From contig CAILEM010000153.1 of assembly GCA_903833215.1 (NCBI GenBank), positions 62,001 to 126,000 of the forward strand: DNA of 64,000 nt, in the 5' to 3' direction. The translations under genes were made by a program, and so were the position numbers. This DNA is from an uncultured Armatimonadota bacterium (lineage in GTDB: Bacteria; Armatimonadota; Fimbriimonadia; Fimbriimonadales; Fimbriimonadaceae). The notes under the pieces were generated by a model that saw only the letters and a program-made list of their open reading frames with translations, had not been told where the DNA came from and did not search any database. Positions 23,793 to 30,748 of the stretch are shown one piece after another. Position 1 is the stretch's first letter, and the number at the start of each line of letters is the position of its first letter.

Positions 23793-24004
23793 GGGTTCTG
23801 CTGGCCTAGTCCCGTCACGGGGTCGTGTGCCGCGTGCTCGTGAGCGCCTGTGCGTCCACGCGTGCGTAAGCCATCTACATATCGCAATTTAATAGCTATT
23901 ATTTATTAAACACTTTACTGAAGGAAGGAGAACCTATAAGGAGAGGTTGGAAGGTCCGGTATAAGGAATGTAGATACACTTTAATCACAATCAATATCTA
24001 TGTC

Positions 24005-24054
24005 GTCTCTTCTTTATTTTTTTCGTTCGCTTCGCTCACTCAAAAAGAAGAGAC
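24005..24054. repeat. 50-nt hairpin in non-coding tract
   Basis: GTCTCTTCTTT (24005-24015) and AAAGAAGAGAC (24044-24054) form a perfect 11-bp stem around a 28-nt loop. The loop contains GCTTCGC, the complement of the very stable GCGAAGC mini-hairpin, which also occurs twice at 22.3-22.5 kb. Confidence 0.6.
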
Positions 24055-24124
24055 TCCTTAATCCGGCCAATTCTCAATATCATTCCCAAGGACGAGAATT
24101 GCAAATCCAAGTGTCTCGATGGGT

Positions 24125-24140
24125 GACAGAAAATTCTGTC
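24125..24140. repeat. GACAGAA palindromic repeat, copy 4
   Basis: GACAGAAAATTCTGTC, consensus copy with AA spacer, in non-coding DNA. Confidence 0.75.
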
Positions 24141-24285
24141 CGGCAAAGCCTGAGCTGCTCTAAAGGTCAACCGTTCCATTGAGCCTCCTCGGCAATGGCC
24201 GTCCATTGCTTTTATAATTGACGGCTCGGCCTCTGGGTGTGTCGTTGCGTCGATGAATAGATGGAGCAGTAGACACAGACTCTCT

Positions 24286-24301
24286 GGCATTTATAAAAGC
24301 C
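24286..24301. repeat. TTTATAAA-centred palindromic repeat (copy 5)
   Basis: GGCATTTATAAAAGCC, identical to the copy at 22743, 1.5 kb away. Confidence 0.65.
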
Positions 24302-24358
24302 AACGTCATGTCAAGGTCCCTTCCCCGGAAAATTGAGGGTTCTCAGAGTTTAACTGCG

Positions 24359-24374
24359 GACAGAATTTTCTGTC
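24359..24374. repeat. GACAGAA palindromic repeat, copy 5
   Basis: GACAGAATTTTCTGTC with TT spacer, only three bases past the stop codon of the minus-strand gene ending at 24378. Confidence 0.75.
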
Positions 24375-24377
24375 GAT

Positions 24378-25232
24378 TCAGATGACTGCGTCAATCGAGC
24401 GCTTGCAATTTGAACACGTGGAAGGGTGGCCGATATTCTTTCGACCACACCGGCATGTCCAGATATGATCTTCTAAAGACCCTTTCTTGGTTGACTGGTT
24501 ATCTGGGACAGGGGGTGACATTTGAACACGCGGAATAACTTCAGATTTGCTTGGCATCGACTTAGGCTGATTCGCCATGATGGCTCGATGGCGAATTGCT
24601 TCAATTCTGGCCGCCCACGTTTCCGTGTCCTGAGTGGAATCCATGGAGAGAACAACTAACGGGTTAGCAGGATGGGAAACGACCAAAGAGAGATAACCCG
24701 CCGTAATCTTGGAGTTCACATCGGTCTTAAGCTTTGTTCCTCCTAGGCCAACGTTTCCAAAGTAGAGCATGTTGCTTGAACCGCTTGTGCTAACGCTTCT
24801 CTTAACGTCGAAATCCTTGGTTACCGACAAGATCTCTGTTGCGTCTAGAACGGTCTTGAAGAAGACCTTTCCGTTTGCAATCCGGACCAAATAGATTGCA
24901 TCGTAGTCGGAGTTCGTCGCTATGATGCACGTCGGGTCTCTGAGTTGAGACGCGTCCGATAATTGGAGTCCTTTGCTTACAAAGAGAGAACTTAGCTCCT
25001 TCTTCCAGCCGCCTGCAAGAAGATCCGCCGTAGCCGATTGAGCTGCAAGAGCCGCTCTTCCTTCCGGCGTTCGTTGTAGCTTTTTGATACTTGCGTATTT
25101 CGTTAGAAAATCTAGCGAATAGAGAAGGCCTACGATGAGGACGACGAGTAAGAGGATGCCACCTACAGTTGATGGATCGCTAATAGCCCATCCGAGAACT
25201 ACAACTACGATTACAGCAATGATGCAACCCAT
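24378..25232 (-). CDS. Membrane protein with C-terminal zinc ribbon
   Basis: 284 residues, unrecognised family. Two N-terminal membrane helices (MGCIIAVIVVVVLGWAI; VGGILLLVVLIVGLLYSL) are followed by a cytoplasmic region of about 190 residues with PH/GRAM-like alternation (LRDPTCIIATNSDYDAIYLV, YLSLVVSHPANPLVVLSMDS). It ends in a four-Cys zinc ribbon (WTCRCG...CSNCK, about 260-277). It lies 27 nt downstream of the small zinc-ribbon gene on the same strand, so the two are probably one operon divergent from the XRE regulator. The pairing suggests a membrane sensor or defence role, but this is not shown. Confidence 0.7.
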   Translation of the reverse strand: MGCIIAVIVVVVLGWAISDPSTVGGILLLVVLIVGLLYSLDFLTKYASIKKLQRTPEGRAALAAQSATADLLAGGWKKELSSLFVSKGLQLSDASQLRDPTCIIATNSDYDAIYLVRIANGKVFFKTVLDATEILSVTKDFDVKRSVSTSGSSNMLYFGNVGLGGTKLKTDVNSKITAGYLSLVVSHPANPLVVLSMDSTQDTETWAARIEAIRHRAIMANQPKSMPSKSEVIPRVQMSPPVPDNQSTKKGSLEDHIWTCRCGRKNIGHPSTCSNCKRSIDAVI

Positions 25233-25259
25233 AAAGAATGATCCGATAGCGTGACGGTG

Positions 25260-25448
25260 TTACCGGTGACTGGCTTGAGCAAAGAGTGAAATGAGCACCA
25301 TTAGGCCAAGGAATGCAAGCACGTACTTTGCTATTAGCATTGGATAATTTGCTTGGTCCATGGGGTGACCACACTTTGGGCAAGTGCTAGCCGATTTTGA
25401 GAGGCTATTTCCGCAGGCCGGACAGTCGATAAGTGCTTTCTGCTTCAT
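25260..25448 (-). CDS. Small zinc-ribbon, single-helix membrane protein
   Basis: 62 residues: an N-terminal zinc ribbon (CPACGNSLSKSASTCPKCG) followed by one membrane helix (KYVLAFLGLMVLISLFA). This is a typical compact zinc-ribbon/TM protein, with Cys pairs for one zinc. It is the first gene of a two-gene unit with the larger zinc-ribbon membrane protein. It is divergent from the XRE regulator across 134 bp. Confidence 0.75.
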   Translation of the reverse strand: MKQKALIDCPACGNSLSKSASTCPKCGHPMDQANYPMLIAKYVLAFLGLMVLISLFAQASHR

Positions 25449-25582
25449 GGTTCTAGGAATTCCAAACTTTCACCGCTAAAATCGAGCGAATTCTCGCCGA
25501 ATCAACCGAACGGGTCAGCTAACTGGCCGATCACCGGAGGATATCATAACTTACATGTCTTCATGCCGCCATGTTCGATTGA

Positions 25583-25849
25583 ATGGGCAAAAGGGTCGTG
25601 GCAAGTCTCAGGACGGAGGAGCATAGAACGTTAATAGCGTTGATTAGAGCCGCCCGAGTGGAGAGCGGTCTCTCACAAAATGAAGTTGGAAGACTTGCAA
25701 ATCTTTCTCAGCCCGTACTCAGCGCTATAGAGGCCGATGACCGGCGGTTGGACGTGGTCGAGTTCTTGGACCTTGCCGAAGCCATCGGTTTCGATGCTTT
25801 TGAGATGCTTCGGACAATCAACGACGCTCGCAAGAGTCAGAAACCCTGA
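25583..25849 (+). CDS. XRE-family helix-turn-helix regulator
   Basis: 88 residues. The Cro/C1-type HTH is clear: LIRAARVESGLSQNEVGRLANLSQPVLSAIEADDRRLDVVEFLDLAEAIG. A single domain with short tails, typical of small element-borne repressors. Divergent from the zinc-ribbon pair; a natural candidate for binding one of the two palindrome families on the element, although no copy lies in the 134-bp divergent gap itself. Confidence 0.9.
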   Translation: MGKRVVASLRTEEHRTLIALIRAARVESGLSQNEVGRLANLSQPVLSAIEADDRRLDVVEFLDLAEAIGFDAFEMLRTINDARKSQKP

Positions 25850-25898
25850 TGCTTGGAAGTGGTCGTCCGACTCCTGGGCGACTCCGGCGGCTGGACTT

Positions 25899-25914
25899 GA
25901 CAGAAAATTCTGTC
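25899..25914. repeat. GACAGAA palindromic repeat, copy 6
   Basis: GACAGAAAATTCTGTC, arms extended by T/A. It lies 50 nt after the XRE gene stop and 1.5 kb from copy 5. TTGACA, a possible -35 element, overlaps it. Confidence 0.75.
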
Positions 25915-26036
25915 AGACCAAAACTCGTGAACATGCTCTAGTCGAAGGCTTTCTCTCGCCTTTTATAATTGCTTCCTAGCGGCTCCAAAGCTGAAACGGG
26001 GTTTCGTGGGTGTGACGGTACGAAGAGTCGGCCCAC

Positions 26037-26051
26037 GGCTTTTATAAAGCC
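26037..26051. repeat. TTTATAAA-centred palindromic repeat (copy 7)
   Basis: GGCTTTTATAAAGCC; the arms GGCTTT and AAAGCC match perfectly. Confidence 0.6.
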
Positions 26052-26205
26052 GGGTTCATGCGGTGGCCTAGCCAAGTCTTCGGAGCATTGTTGCGGACGC
26101 ACCGTCAATTTGCTCGAAACTGCTCAACGATACTTGACAGCTATCGGTCCCCAACAAGCTTCATGTACATCGTAATCCGCTGACCCACGGGCAGAGAAAA
26201 ACAAC

Positions 26206-26451
26206 ATGAATGAACAAACCGTAACGTTTAACGCGTCGGACCTCATTCCACGACCGGTATCGCATTATGCGGAGCTTGGGGATAAAGCTGAATCGATCTT
26301 GAACCGCTCGTGCGCTCAAGATTCAGTCTCTGGAGCTTTCAAGCGCGAAAAGGAGTGGGGAGGCTCCCCGCTCCTCTCGATCTACCGCTACTGTTTGCGT
26401 CAACGCCCCTATCGTCAGCAATTCGGGGGTGTCTATGTCTGCTTCTGCTGA
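26206..26451 (+). CDS. Possible leader or small protein upstream of excisionase
   Basis: 81 codons from ATG 26206 (MNEQTVTFNASDLIPRPVSHYAELGDKAE). The first 35 residues look like protein. The rest, including a run through a strong hairpin (26351-26375), does not. It overlaps the start of the excisionase-like gene. It may be a leader peptide or a truncated gene; no family is recognised. Confidence 0.3.
   Translation: MNEQTVTFNASDLIPRPVSHYAELGDKAESILNRSCAQDSVSGAFKREKEWGGSPLLSIYRYCLRQRPYRQQFGGVYVCFC
26351..26375 (+). promoter_or_regulatory. Strong hairpin upstream of excisionase-like gene
   Basis: AGGAGTGGGG / CCCCGCTCCT forms a 10-bp stem (one G.T pair) with a 5-nt loop, 60 nt before the excisionase start. 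There is no T tract after it. An attenuation or mRNA-stability role is possible. Confidence 0.45.
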
Positions 26452-26731
26452 GACACCTACATTTGAACCGGTGGGTCGTGCCTATGACGCCTTGGCGGTT
26501 AAGCTTCTCTATACGGTCGATGACGTCGCGGCTTTGTTGGCGGTCGGAAGATCGACCGTAGAAAAACTGATCCATGACGGTTACTTGGCAAGCGGGATAG
26601 TTCAGGGAACGGAGCGTTCCCGTCGAATCAGTCGAAGACAAGTTGAAGCCTTCATAGAGCAGTTCGACGGCGCGTTCCCATCTTCCGGCAAGCCAAAGTT
26701 CATCCGCAAGCCACGGAAGCGAATCGGTTAG
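26435..26731 (+). CDS. Excisionase-like helix-turn-helix protein
   Basis: 98 residues. It contains a MerR/excisionase-type HTH of the DNA-binding domain found in Xis-like proteins: KLLYTVDDVAALLAVGRSTVEKLIHDGYL...RSRRISRRQVEAFIEQ. It ends in a basic tail (KPKFIRKPRKRIG). The ATG at 26435 (or GTG 26429) follows GGGGG. The stop overlaps the integrase stop on the other strand by two bases. It probably directs excision of the element with the adjacent integrase. Confidence 0.85.
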   Translation: MSASAETPTFEPVGRAYDALAVKLLYTVDDVAALLAVGRSTVEKLIHDGYLASGIVQGTERSRRISRRQVEAFIEQFDGAFPSSGKPKFIRKPRKRIG

Positions 26732-27900
26732 CCCAACTCCATTGCTGATCGGATGTCGTCGTCGGTCGCCCTGACGTAATACTGCATCGTAGTCTGTAGC
26801 TTGGAGTGCCCCGCAATCTTCATGAGGACGTGAGGCTTAACGCCCCTTCCGTCGTTGGAGTCGTTCGCCAAGAACGTGAGAAAGCTAGACCGGAAATCGT
26901 GATGAGTCGGAATAGGCTTGCCGTCGCTCCCATCGAATCCAGCGGCTAGGACAAAATCCTTTATGAGCACTGAACCGTTTTGCGCACTATACGAGTCTCC
27001 GTTTCGAAGGCAAAGACGCGCATTCTTCCCTGATCTGACGACCGGCAGGGAATCCCGAAAATAGCCAATCAAGTCTTCAGAAATTGGAAGGTCTCTTTTC
27101 CCGGCCAACGACTTGGGGGGAACGACCATCAGCCCCTTCCCGACGACGCTTTGCAGTTGTTGGCGTACCCGAATGACTCGCTTCTCCAGGTCTACGTGCT
27201 TCCATTCAAGACCAAGACATTCCCCAAAGCGTAAGCCAAACCGAATGCCAAGAATGACGGGCCAAAACATCGGCGTTTCTTTGGCCGCGTCAACCAAGCG
27301 ATCCATTTCGTCAGTGGTCAAGATCCTCTTCGCCAGCTCAAGTTCGTCTTCAATGACGACCATGTCTTTGATCTTCGCGGCCCGGCAAGGGTTGACCGGT
27401 ATCAAACCCTGATTCATCGCCCTCGTTAACGAGGACGCAACGGCGGTCTTGACTCTCACCGCTACATGAATTCCATCCGACTTTTTCAGGTCGTTGAAGA
27501 AGATTTGAAGCGCCGGTGCCGTAATGTCGTCAATTCGAACCCCACCAAGTTTCTTGAATACTCTCGTCGTCAGCCAGTGGCGATAGTTGTCAACGCTCGT
27601 GGGAGCAAGTTCGTTAGGCCAAATTTCGGAGAGGCAATGTTCGCTCCACGTCTGGATTGTCCAGCCTCGTTGGTTGGCACCCTCATTCCGGTTGTACTCG
27701 TCAAACGCAGCGTCTCGTGAAACGATGGCGTCCTTTTCGGAAGCTCGGCTACCGTGCTTTCGAAACTGCGTCCCGTCACGGCGGGTGATCGAAACTTCCC
27801 ATTGCCACTTGCCGTGGCGGTCTTGCCAGACGTTCCCGCCCTTCTTATCCCTCGGTGCCCGGTGCGCTTTTGCCATGTTGCGGGGAAGATTACCCCGCAA
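26728..27900 (-). CDS. Tyrosine recombinase (phage-type integrase)
   Basis: 390 residues. An N-terminal AP2-like/arm-binding region (WQDRHGKWQWEVSITRRDGTQ) is followed by a SAM-like core-binding domain (about 80-175) and a catalytic domain with Arg224 (GLRFGECLGL), HDFR (334-337), GHS (His365) and the nucleophile Tyr374 in TTMQYY. All residues needed for strand exchange are present. The gene starts 31 bp from the right att-like repeat, so it most likely catalyses insertion at the 3' end of the GNAT gene. ATG 27900 or 27876 could be the start. Confidence 0.95.
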   Translation of the reverse strand: MRGNLPRNMAKAHRAPRDKKGGNVWQDRHGKWQWEVSITRRDGTQFRKHGSRASEKDAIVSRDAAFDEYNRNEGANQRGWTIQTWSEHCLSEIWPNELAPTSVDNYRHWLTTRVFKKLGGVRIDDITAPALQIFFNDLKKSDGIHVAVRVKTAVASSLTRAMNQGLIPVNPCRAAKIKDMVVIEDELELAKRILTTDEMDRLVDAAKETPMFWPVILGIRFGLRFGECLGLEWKHVDLEKRVIRVRQQLQSVVGKGLMVVPPKSLAGKRDLPISEDLIGYFRDSLPVVRSGKNARLCLRNGDSYSAQNGSVLIKDFVLAAGFDGSDGKPIPTHHDFRSSFLTFLANDSNDGRGVKPHVLMKIAGHSKLQTTMQYYVRATDDDIRSAMELG

Positions 27901-27930
27901 TTAACCCCGTTTCGCTTTGATTTGAACCTA

Positions 27931-28704
27931 TCAAAACTGATCGGTCATGAACATTTGCGGGAGGCCGGGGATGTTGTGGCCCATTAGGTAGAGGTCGACT
28001 TCGGGATTTGTGATGGGGATTTCGAATTGGTCGGCCATGAAGGTGGTGCCGAACCACTCGGTGCCAGGAGGGAGAGGCATCGCGTCAACCGGGGTCTCGA
28101 AGATGTGCTCGCGCAGCACGTTCGGTTCGAAGCAGACGTAGCCGGATTGGAAAGGCGTGCAGATTCGGTAGTGCCACTTCCAATAGCTCCAACGCTTCTC
28201 GTCACGCCGAAGCCGATCGGGATGCGCTTCGCTCCAAGCGTTGTATTTGGCCTCCACTGTGTCGAAGTCGAAGCAATCGGGAAGGTCGTCTTCCATCGAA
28301 GTCGTCAACGGACCACGCACGACACGATCAAGCGGTTCGAATCCGTTGCGCTCGTAAAACCTCAAGTCACGCGCGAAAAGCAGGGCACCTGGCTCTCCTC
28401 TCAGCTCGGATTCCTTGATGACCTTTTGGAGCAACCGAGAAGCATGGCCTTCGCTCATGCGGTCTGCTTTGGTTGCGACGCCAGCAATCCCAAATGCACG
28501 TCCCCAACCAAACTCAAGGGGGCTCGTGGTGAGGATTGAGACCATCTCTCTGCCCTCAAACAACGCCCACTTGCGATTGAGATCGTACATCGGCTCGGTG
28601 AAGAACACATCGTAAGCGCGATTGAAGTCGAGGCCGAAGGCATCGCACATCACATGAAGGAAATCTTCTCCTTCCTCTTCTCGTATCGTGCGAATCTCGG
28701 TCAT
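27931..28704 (-). CDS. GNAT N-acetyltransferase (Eis-like), host of the integration site
   Basis: 257 residues. The N-terminal GNAT domain has the acetyl-CoA loop region VATKADRMSEGHASRLLQKVIKES, and FYERNGFEPLDR. The C-terminal part (WYKWH-type core, then TTFMADQFEIPITNPEVDLYLMGHNI) resembles Eis-type enzymes. The substrate is unknown. Start overlaps the CdaR stop by four bases, which links it to the c-di-AMP operon. The last six codons and part of the stop are supplied by att-like copy C, so the gene end has been rebuilt by the integrated element. Confidence 0.88.
   Translation of the reverse strand: MTEIRTIREEEGEDFLHVMCDAFGLDFNRAYDVFFTEPMYDLNRKWALFEGREMVSILTTSPLEFGWGRAFGIAGVATKADRMSEGHASRLLQKVIKESELRGEPGALLFARDLRFYERNGFEPLDRVVRGPLTTSMEDDLPDCFDFDTVEAKYNAWSEAHPDRLRRDEKRWSYWKWHYRICTPFQSGYVCFEPNVLREHIFETPVDAMPLPPGTEWFGTTFMADQFEIPITNPEVDLYLMGHNIPGLPQMFMTDQF
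27932..27951 (+). repeat. att-like direct repeat, copy C (right end)
   Basis: CAAAACTGATCGGTCATGAA. On the minus strand it encodes the GNAT C-terminus FMTDQF and most of the stop codon. The integrase gene begins 31 bp to its left. Confidence 0.78.
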
Positions 28705-29723
28705 CTGCCGGCGCCTAAGGTACCAGACTTCGGCACTATGGGCGTCGTGGCCGGATTCAGGCCCTTGAGTCGCTGTTGACCAACCACAACCGTTACCTGT
28801 ACTGTGCTCGGGCTGAACTTGAGGTCGGCTGGAATCGACTTGGGACCCACTGGCCTCAAGCCAACTGTGAAGGTCTGCGTCTGAGTTAGCCCGGTGATAT
28901 CGATCATCGTCGTTGTCACTTTTCCGATGCGGGCTAAGGACTGGCTCGAACCGCTGACGGTCACGTGGGTTGGCTCGACCGAGTAGCTCTTAACTTCATA
29001 GCCATCAGGAACCTTGCCAGGGCCGAACGTCACGTCAACAAACTCCTGTTTCTGTTGGGGAGCCAATGAGAACTGAGGTGTAACCATCACCTGCGACGGC
29101 CTGATATCGACATTCTCGACGACATGATCGTCTTTGTCGACAGCTTCGAGAGGTACTGATATTTGTTGTGGTCCCGTGCCTTGGAGCATATCGAGCCGCA
29201 GGGTTGCCCTAACACCGGTGACCCTCGCGATATCAACGGCGGGGCCCTCGATCGAGACTTTCTTCGTGTCAGCAACCATGTTGTCGACAAATTCAGTGGG
29301 ATCACTAAACTTGCCGCTGCTCGTCACAAAGACGCGTACATCCTTTCGAACCGATGCCTCCAGCGTAAACGCGGCCTGGATGTTTTGGTTCTCAACATAT
29401 TTCCGAAGTTGTGGTGGTTCTAGGCTGACTGGATAAGACTTCTCACCCGGTTCAGCAGATGTAAGGTTGGCAACCGCCTTGCCCGTCTGAAGGAAATTCT
29501 CGTACTCACTGTCGGAAAGCGTTGCCTTGATCGTGATCGAAGTCGGCTGCTTGTCGATATAAAAATGAGCTGGCAGCGTATCTCGTTCGTAAGTGAGAGG
29601 GATCTTGATTGGGCGGGAACGCCGCGACATCCAGGTCGGGATGATGACCATGAATAGAACAATCGACAGCACCAGTGAAATGAACGCTATCGTAACGTCG
29701 ACGGGACCGCGAGTTGGCTTCAC
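28701..29723 (-). CDS. cdaR: CdaR/YbbR-domain regulator of diadenylate cyclase
   Basis: 340 residues. A single N-terminal membrane helix (VTIAFISLVLSIVLFMVII) is followed by three to four extracellular YbbR repeats (VSIEGPAVDIARVTGVRATLRL, VTVSGSSQSLARIGKVTTTMIDI). CdaR binds and modulates the membrane cyclase CdaA. It overlaps the CdaA gene and the GNAT gene by four bases each, so all three are coupled. The phosphoglucosamine mutase gene glmM, which often follows cdaR, is not here; the GNAT gene takes its place. Confidence 0.88.
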   Translation of the reverse strand: MKPTRGPVDVTIAFISLVLSIVLFMVIIPTWMSRRSRPIKIPLTYERDTLPAHFYIDKQPTSITIKATLSDSEYENFLQTGKAVANLTSAEPGEKSYPVSLEPPQLRKYVENQNIQAAFTLEASVRKDVRVFVTSSGKFSDPTEFVDNMVADTKKVSIEGPAVDIARVTGVRATLRLDMLQGTGPQQISVPLEAVDKDDHVVENVDIRPSQVMVTPQFSLAPQQKQEFVDVTFGPGKVPDGYEVKSYSVEPTHVTVSGSSQSLARIGKVTTTMIDITGLTQTQTFTVGLRPVGPKSIPADLKFSPSTVQVTVVVGQQRLKGLNPATTPIVPKSGTLGAGR

Positions 29724-30586
29724 TCTGCTGGCCTCGCGCGCTTGCGTCGTATATGAGGAAGGCGCTCGGGCTGCGCACCTTCTTCGATGTTCCTGAGTTC
29801 GCGATTCAAGATGGTGCGAAGTTCATTGTGTGATGACAGGCGGGTGAGAACCCCTTCGCTCGCGATGCTGATCGTTCCTCGCTCTTCACTGACGATGATC
29901 GAGAGACTGTCGTAAACTTCCGAGATACCTACCGCCGCTCGGTGACGCATGTGAACGTGGGTATCCAGAGTACGCGAATCACTCAAGGGCAAACGGCAAG
30001 CGGCTGACAGAATCAAATCCCCACGAATGATAACTGCCCCGTCATGTAGCGGGTTGTTTTCGAAGAAAATGGACTGAAGAAGCGCGGCACTCACCCGGGC
30101 ATTGAGAAGCACACCGTTCCCGGCGTATTCATCCAAGACCGCGAGCTTTTCGATGACAATAAGGGCTCCCACACGGTCACCAGCAAGCTCTGCCACCGCA
30201 GCAACAATTGCCTCCACCGTACGAGCCTCAGCTCGCTCCTCGACCTTCGAAACCACGAGTCGCTGAAGAAAGGATGTGTGGGGGACAAAGCCCTCGATTG
30301 CCGCGCGCAACTCAGGAAAGAACAAAATGACCAAGGCCGTCGGCCCGAGATACACACCTTTGTCGAGAACCCAATGGAGGGTGTACATCCCCAGATATCC
30401 GCTCAACCAGTAAACGAACAGGAACGTACTGACACCCAGGATAATCTTGAGGAACTGCGTGCCGCGAACCAGCATCAACATGCGATAGATCAAGTAGGCG
30501 ACAAGAAGTATGTCAACGACGTTGACCAAGATCTTGTCAGGCGTTTGAGCACTGAGATTCCGGAACTGGGTGAAGAAATCTTCCAA
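29720..30586 (-). CDS. cdaA: Diadenylate cyclase CdaA
   Basis: 288 residues. It makes cyclic di-AMP from two ATP. Three membrane helices lie in residues 20-92, then the DAC domain with the metal/ATP motifs HDGA (181-184) and RHR (214-216), both intact. The C-terminus is basic. It is the first gene of a cdaA-cdaR-GNAT operon with four-base overlaps. c-di-AMP commonly controls potassium transport and cell-wall homeostasis; no target gene or ydaO riboswitch is visible in the window. Confidence 0.96.
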   Translation of the reverse strand: MEDFFTQFRNLSAQTPDKILVNVVDILLVAYLIYRMLMLVRGTQFLKIILGVSTFLFVYWLSGYLGMYTLHWVLDKGVYLGPTALVILFFPELRAAIEGFVPHTSFLQRLVVSKVEERAEARTVEAIVAAVAELAGDRVGALIVIEKLAVLDEYAGNGVLLNARVSAALLQSIFFENNPLHDGAVIIRGDLILSAACRLPLSDSRTLDTHVHMRHRAAVGISEVYDSLSIIVSEERGTISIASEGVLTRLSSHNELRTILNRELRNIEEGAQPERLPHIRRKRARPAE

Positions 30587-30748
30587 TTTGGATCGTGTTG
30601 ACTATTCTATCCTTCGCAAAACCACCATCTATCGACCAAACCAAACGAAAGGTCTGTTCGCCGCTATCGCGAAGCCTTCATAATAATGCCCTGAATCCCG
30701 AGCTCGAAACACAATGAAGTGATCGTTTCCGAGATTGTAGGCAATCTT

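Larger units (their letters stand above)
23248..24377. other. 1.1-kb non-coding tract dense in short palindromes
   Basis: No supported gene on either strand. It holds five of the six GACAGAA-family palindromes, at least three TTTATAAA-centred repeats, an inverted repeat GCCGTC...GACGGC around TTTTATAA (about 24198-24225), and a 50-nt hairpin at 24005-24054. AT- and GC-rich patches alternate. The spacing of the palindromes is irregular. It could be a replication or partition control region, a cluster of regulator binding sites, or transcribed structured RNA. Confidence 0.45.
25850..26205. other. Non-coding tract, 356 bp
   Basis: No gene supported. It contains GACAGAA palindrome copy 6, a CTTTTATAATTG motif (about 25960) and GGCTTTTATAAAGCC at 26037, so it resembles the 23.2-24.4 kb tract in miniature. 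Confidence 0.5.
21451..27951. mobile_element. Integrative element (about 6.5 kb) with tyrosine integrase, inserted at the 3' end of a GNAT gene
   Basis: Bounded by 20-bp direct repeats B and C, with one mismatch between them. The integrase gene lies 31 bp inside the right repeat and reads away from it, and an excisionase-like gene converges on the integrase. The right repeat supplies the last six codons and part of the stop of the GNAT gene, so insertion leaves the target intact. Cargo: VapD protein, a small unknown gene, two zinc-ribbon membrane proteins, an XRE regulator, and long non-coding tracts with two palindrome families. No replication, conjugation or phage structural genes are visible. 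Confidence 0.75.

Noticed and set aside
23264-25914. GACAGAA palindromes as a CRISPR array or integron attC sites
   Set aside because: Spacing is irregular (137 to 1540 bp), the repeats are only 16 bp with no regular spacers, there are no cas genes, and they lack the integron core GTTRRRY.
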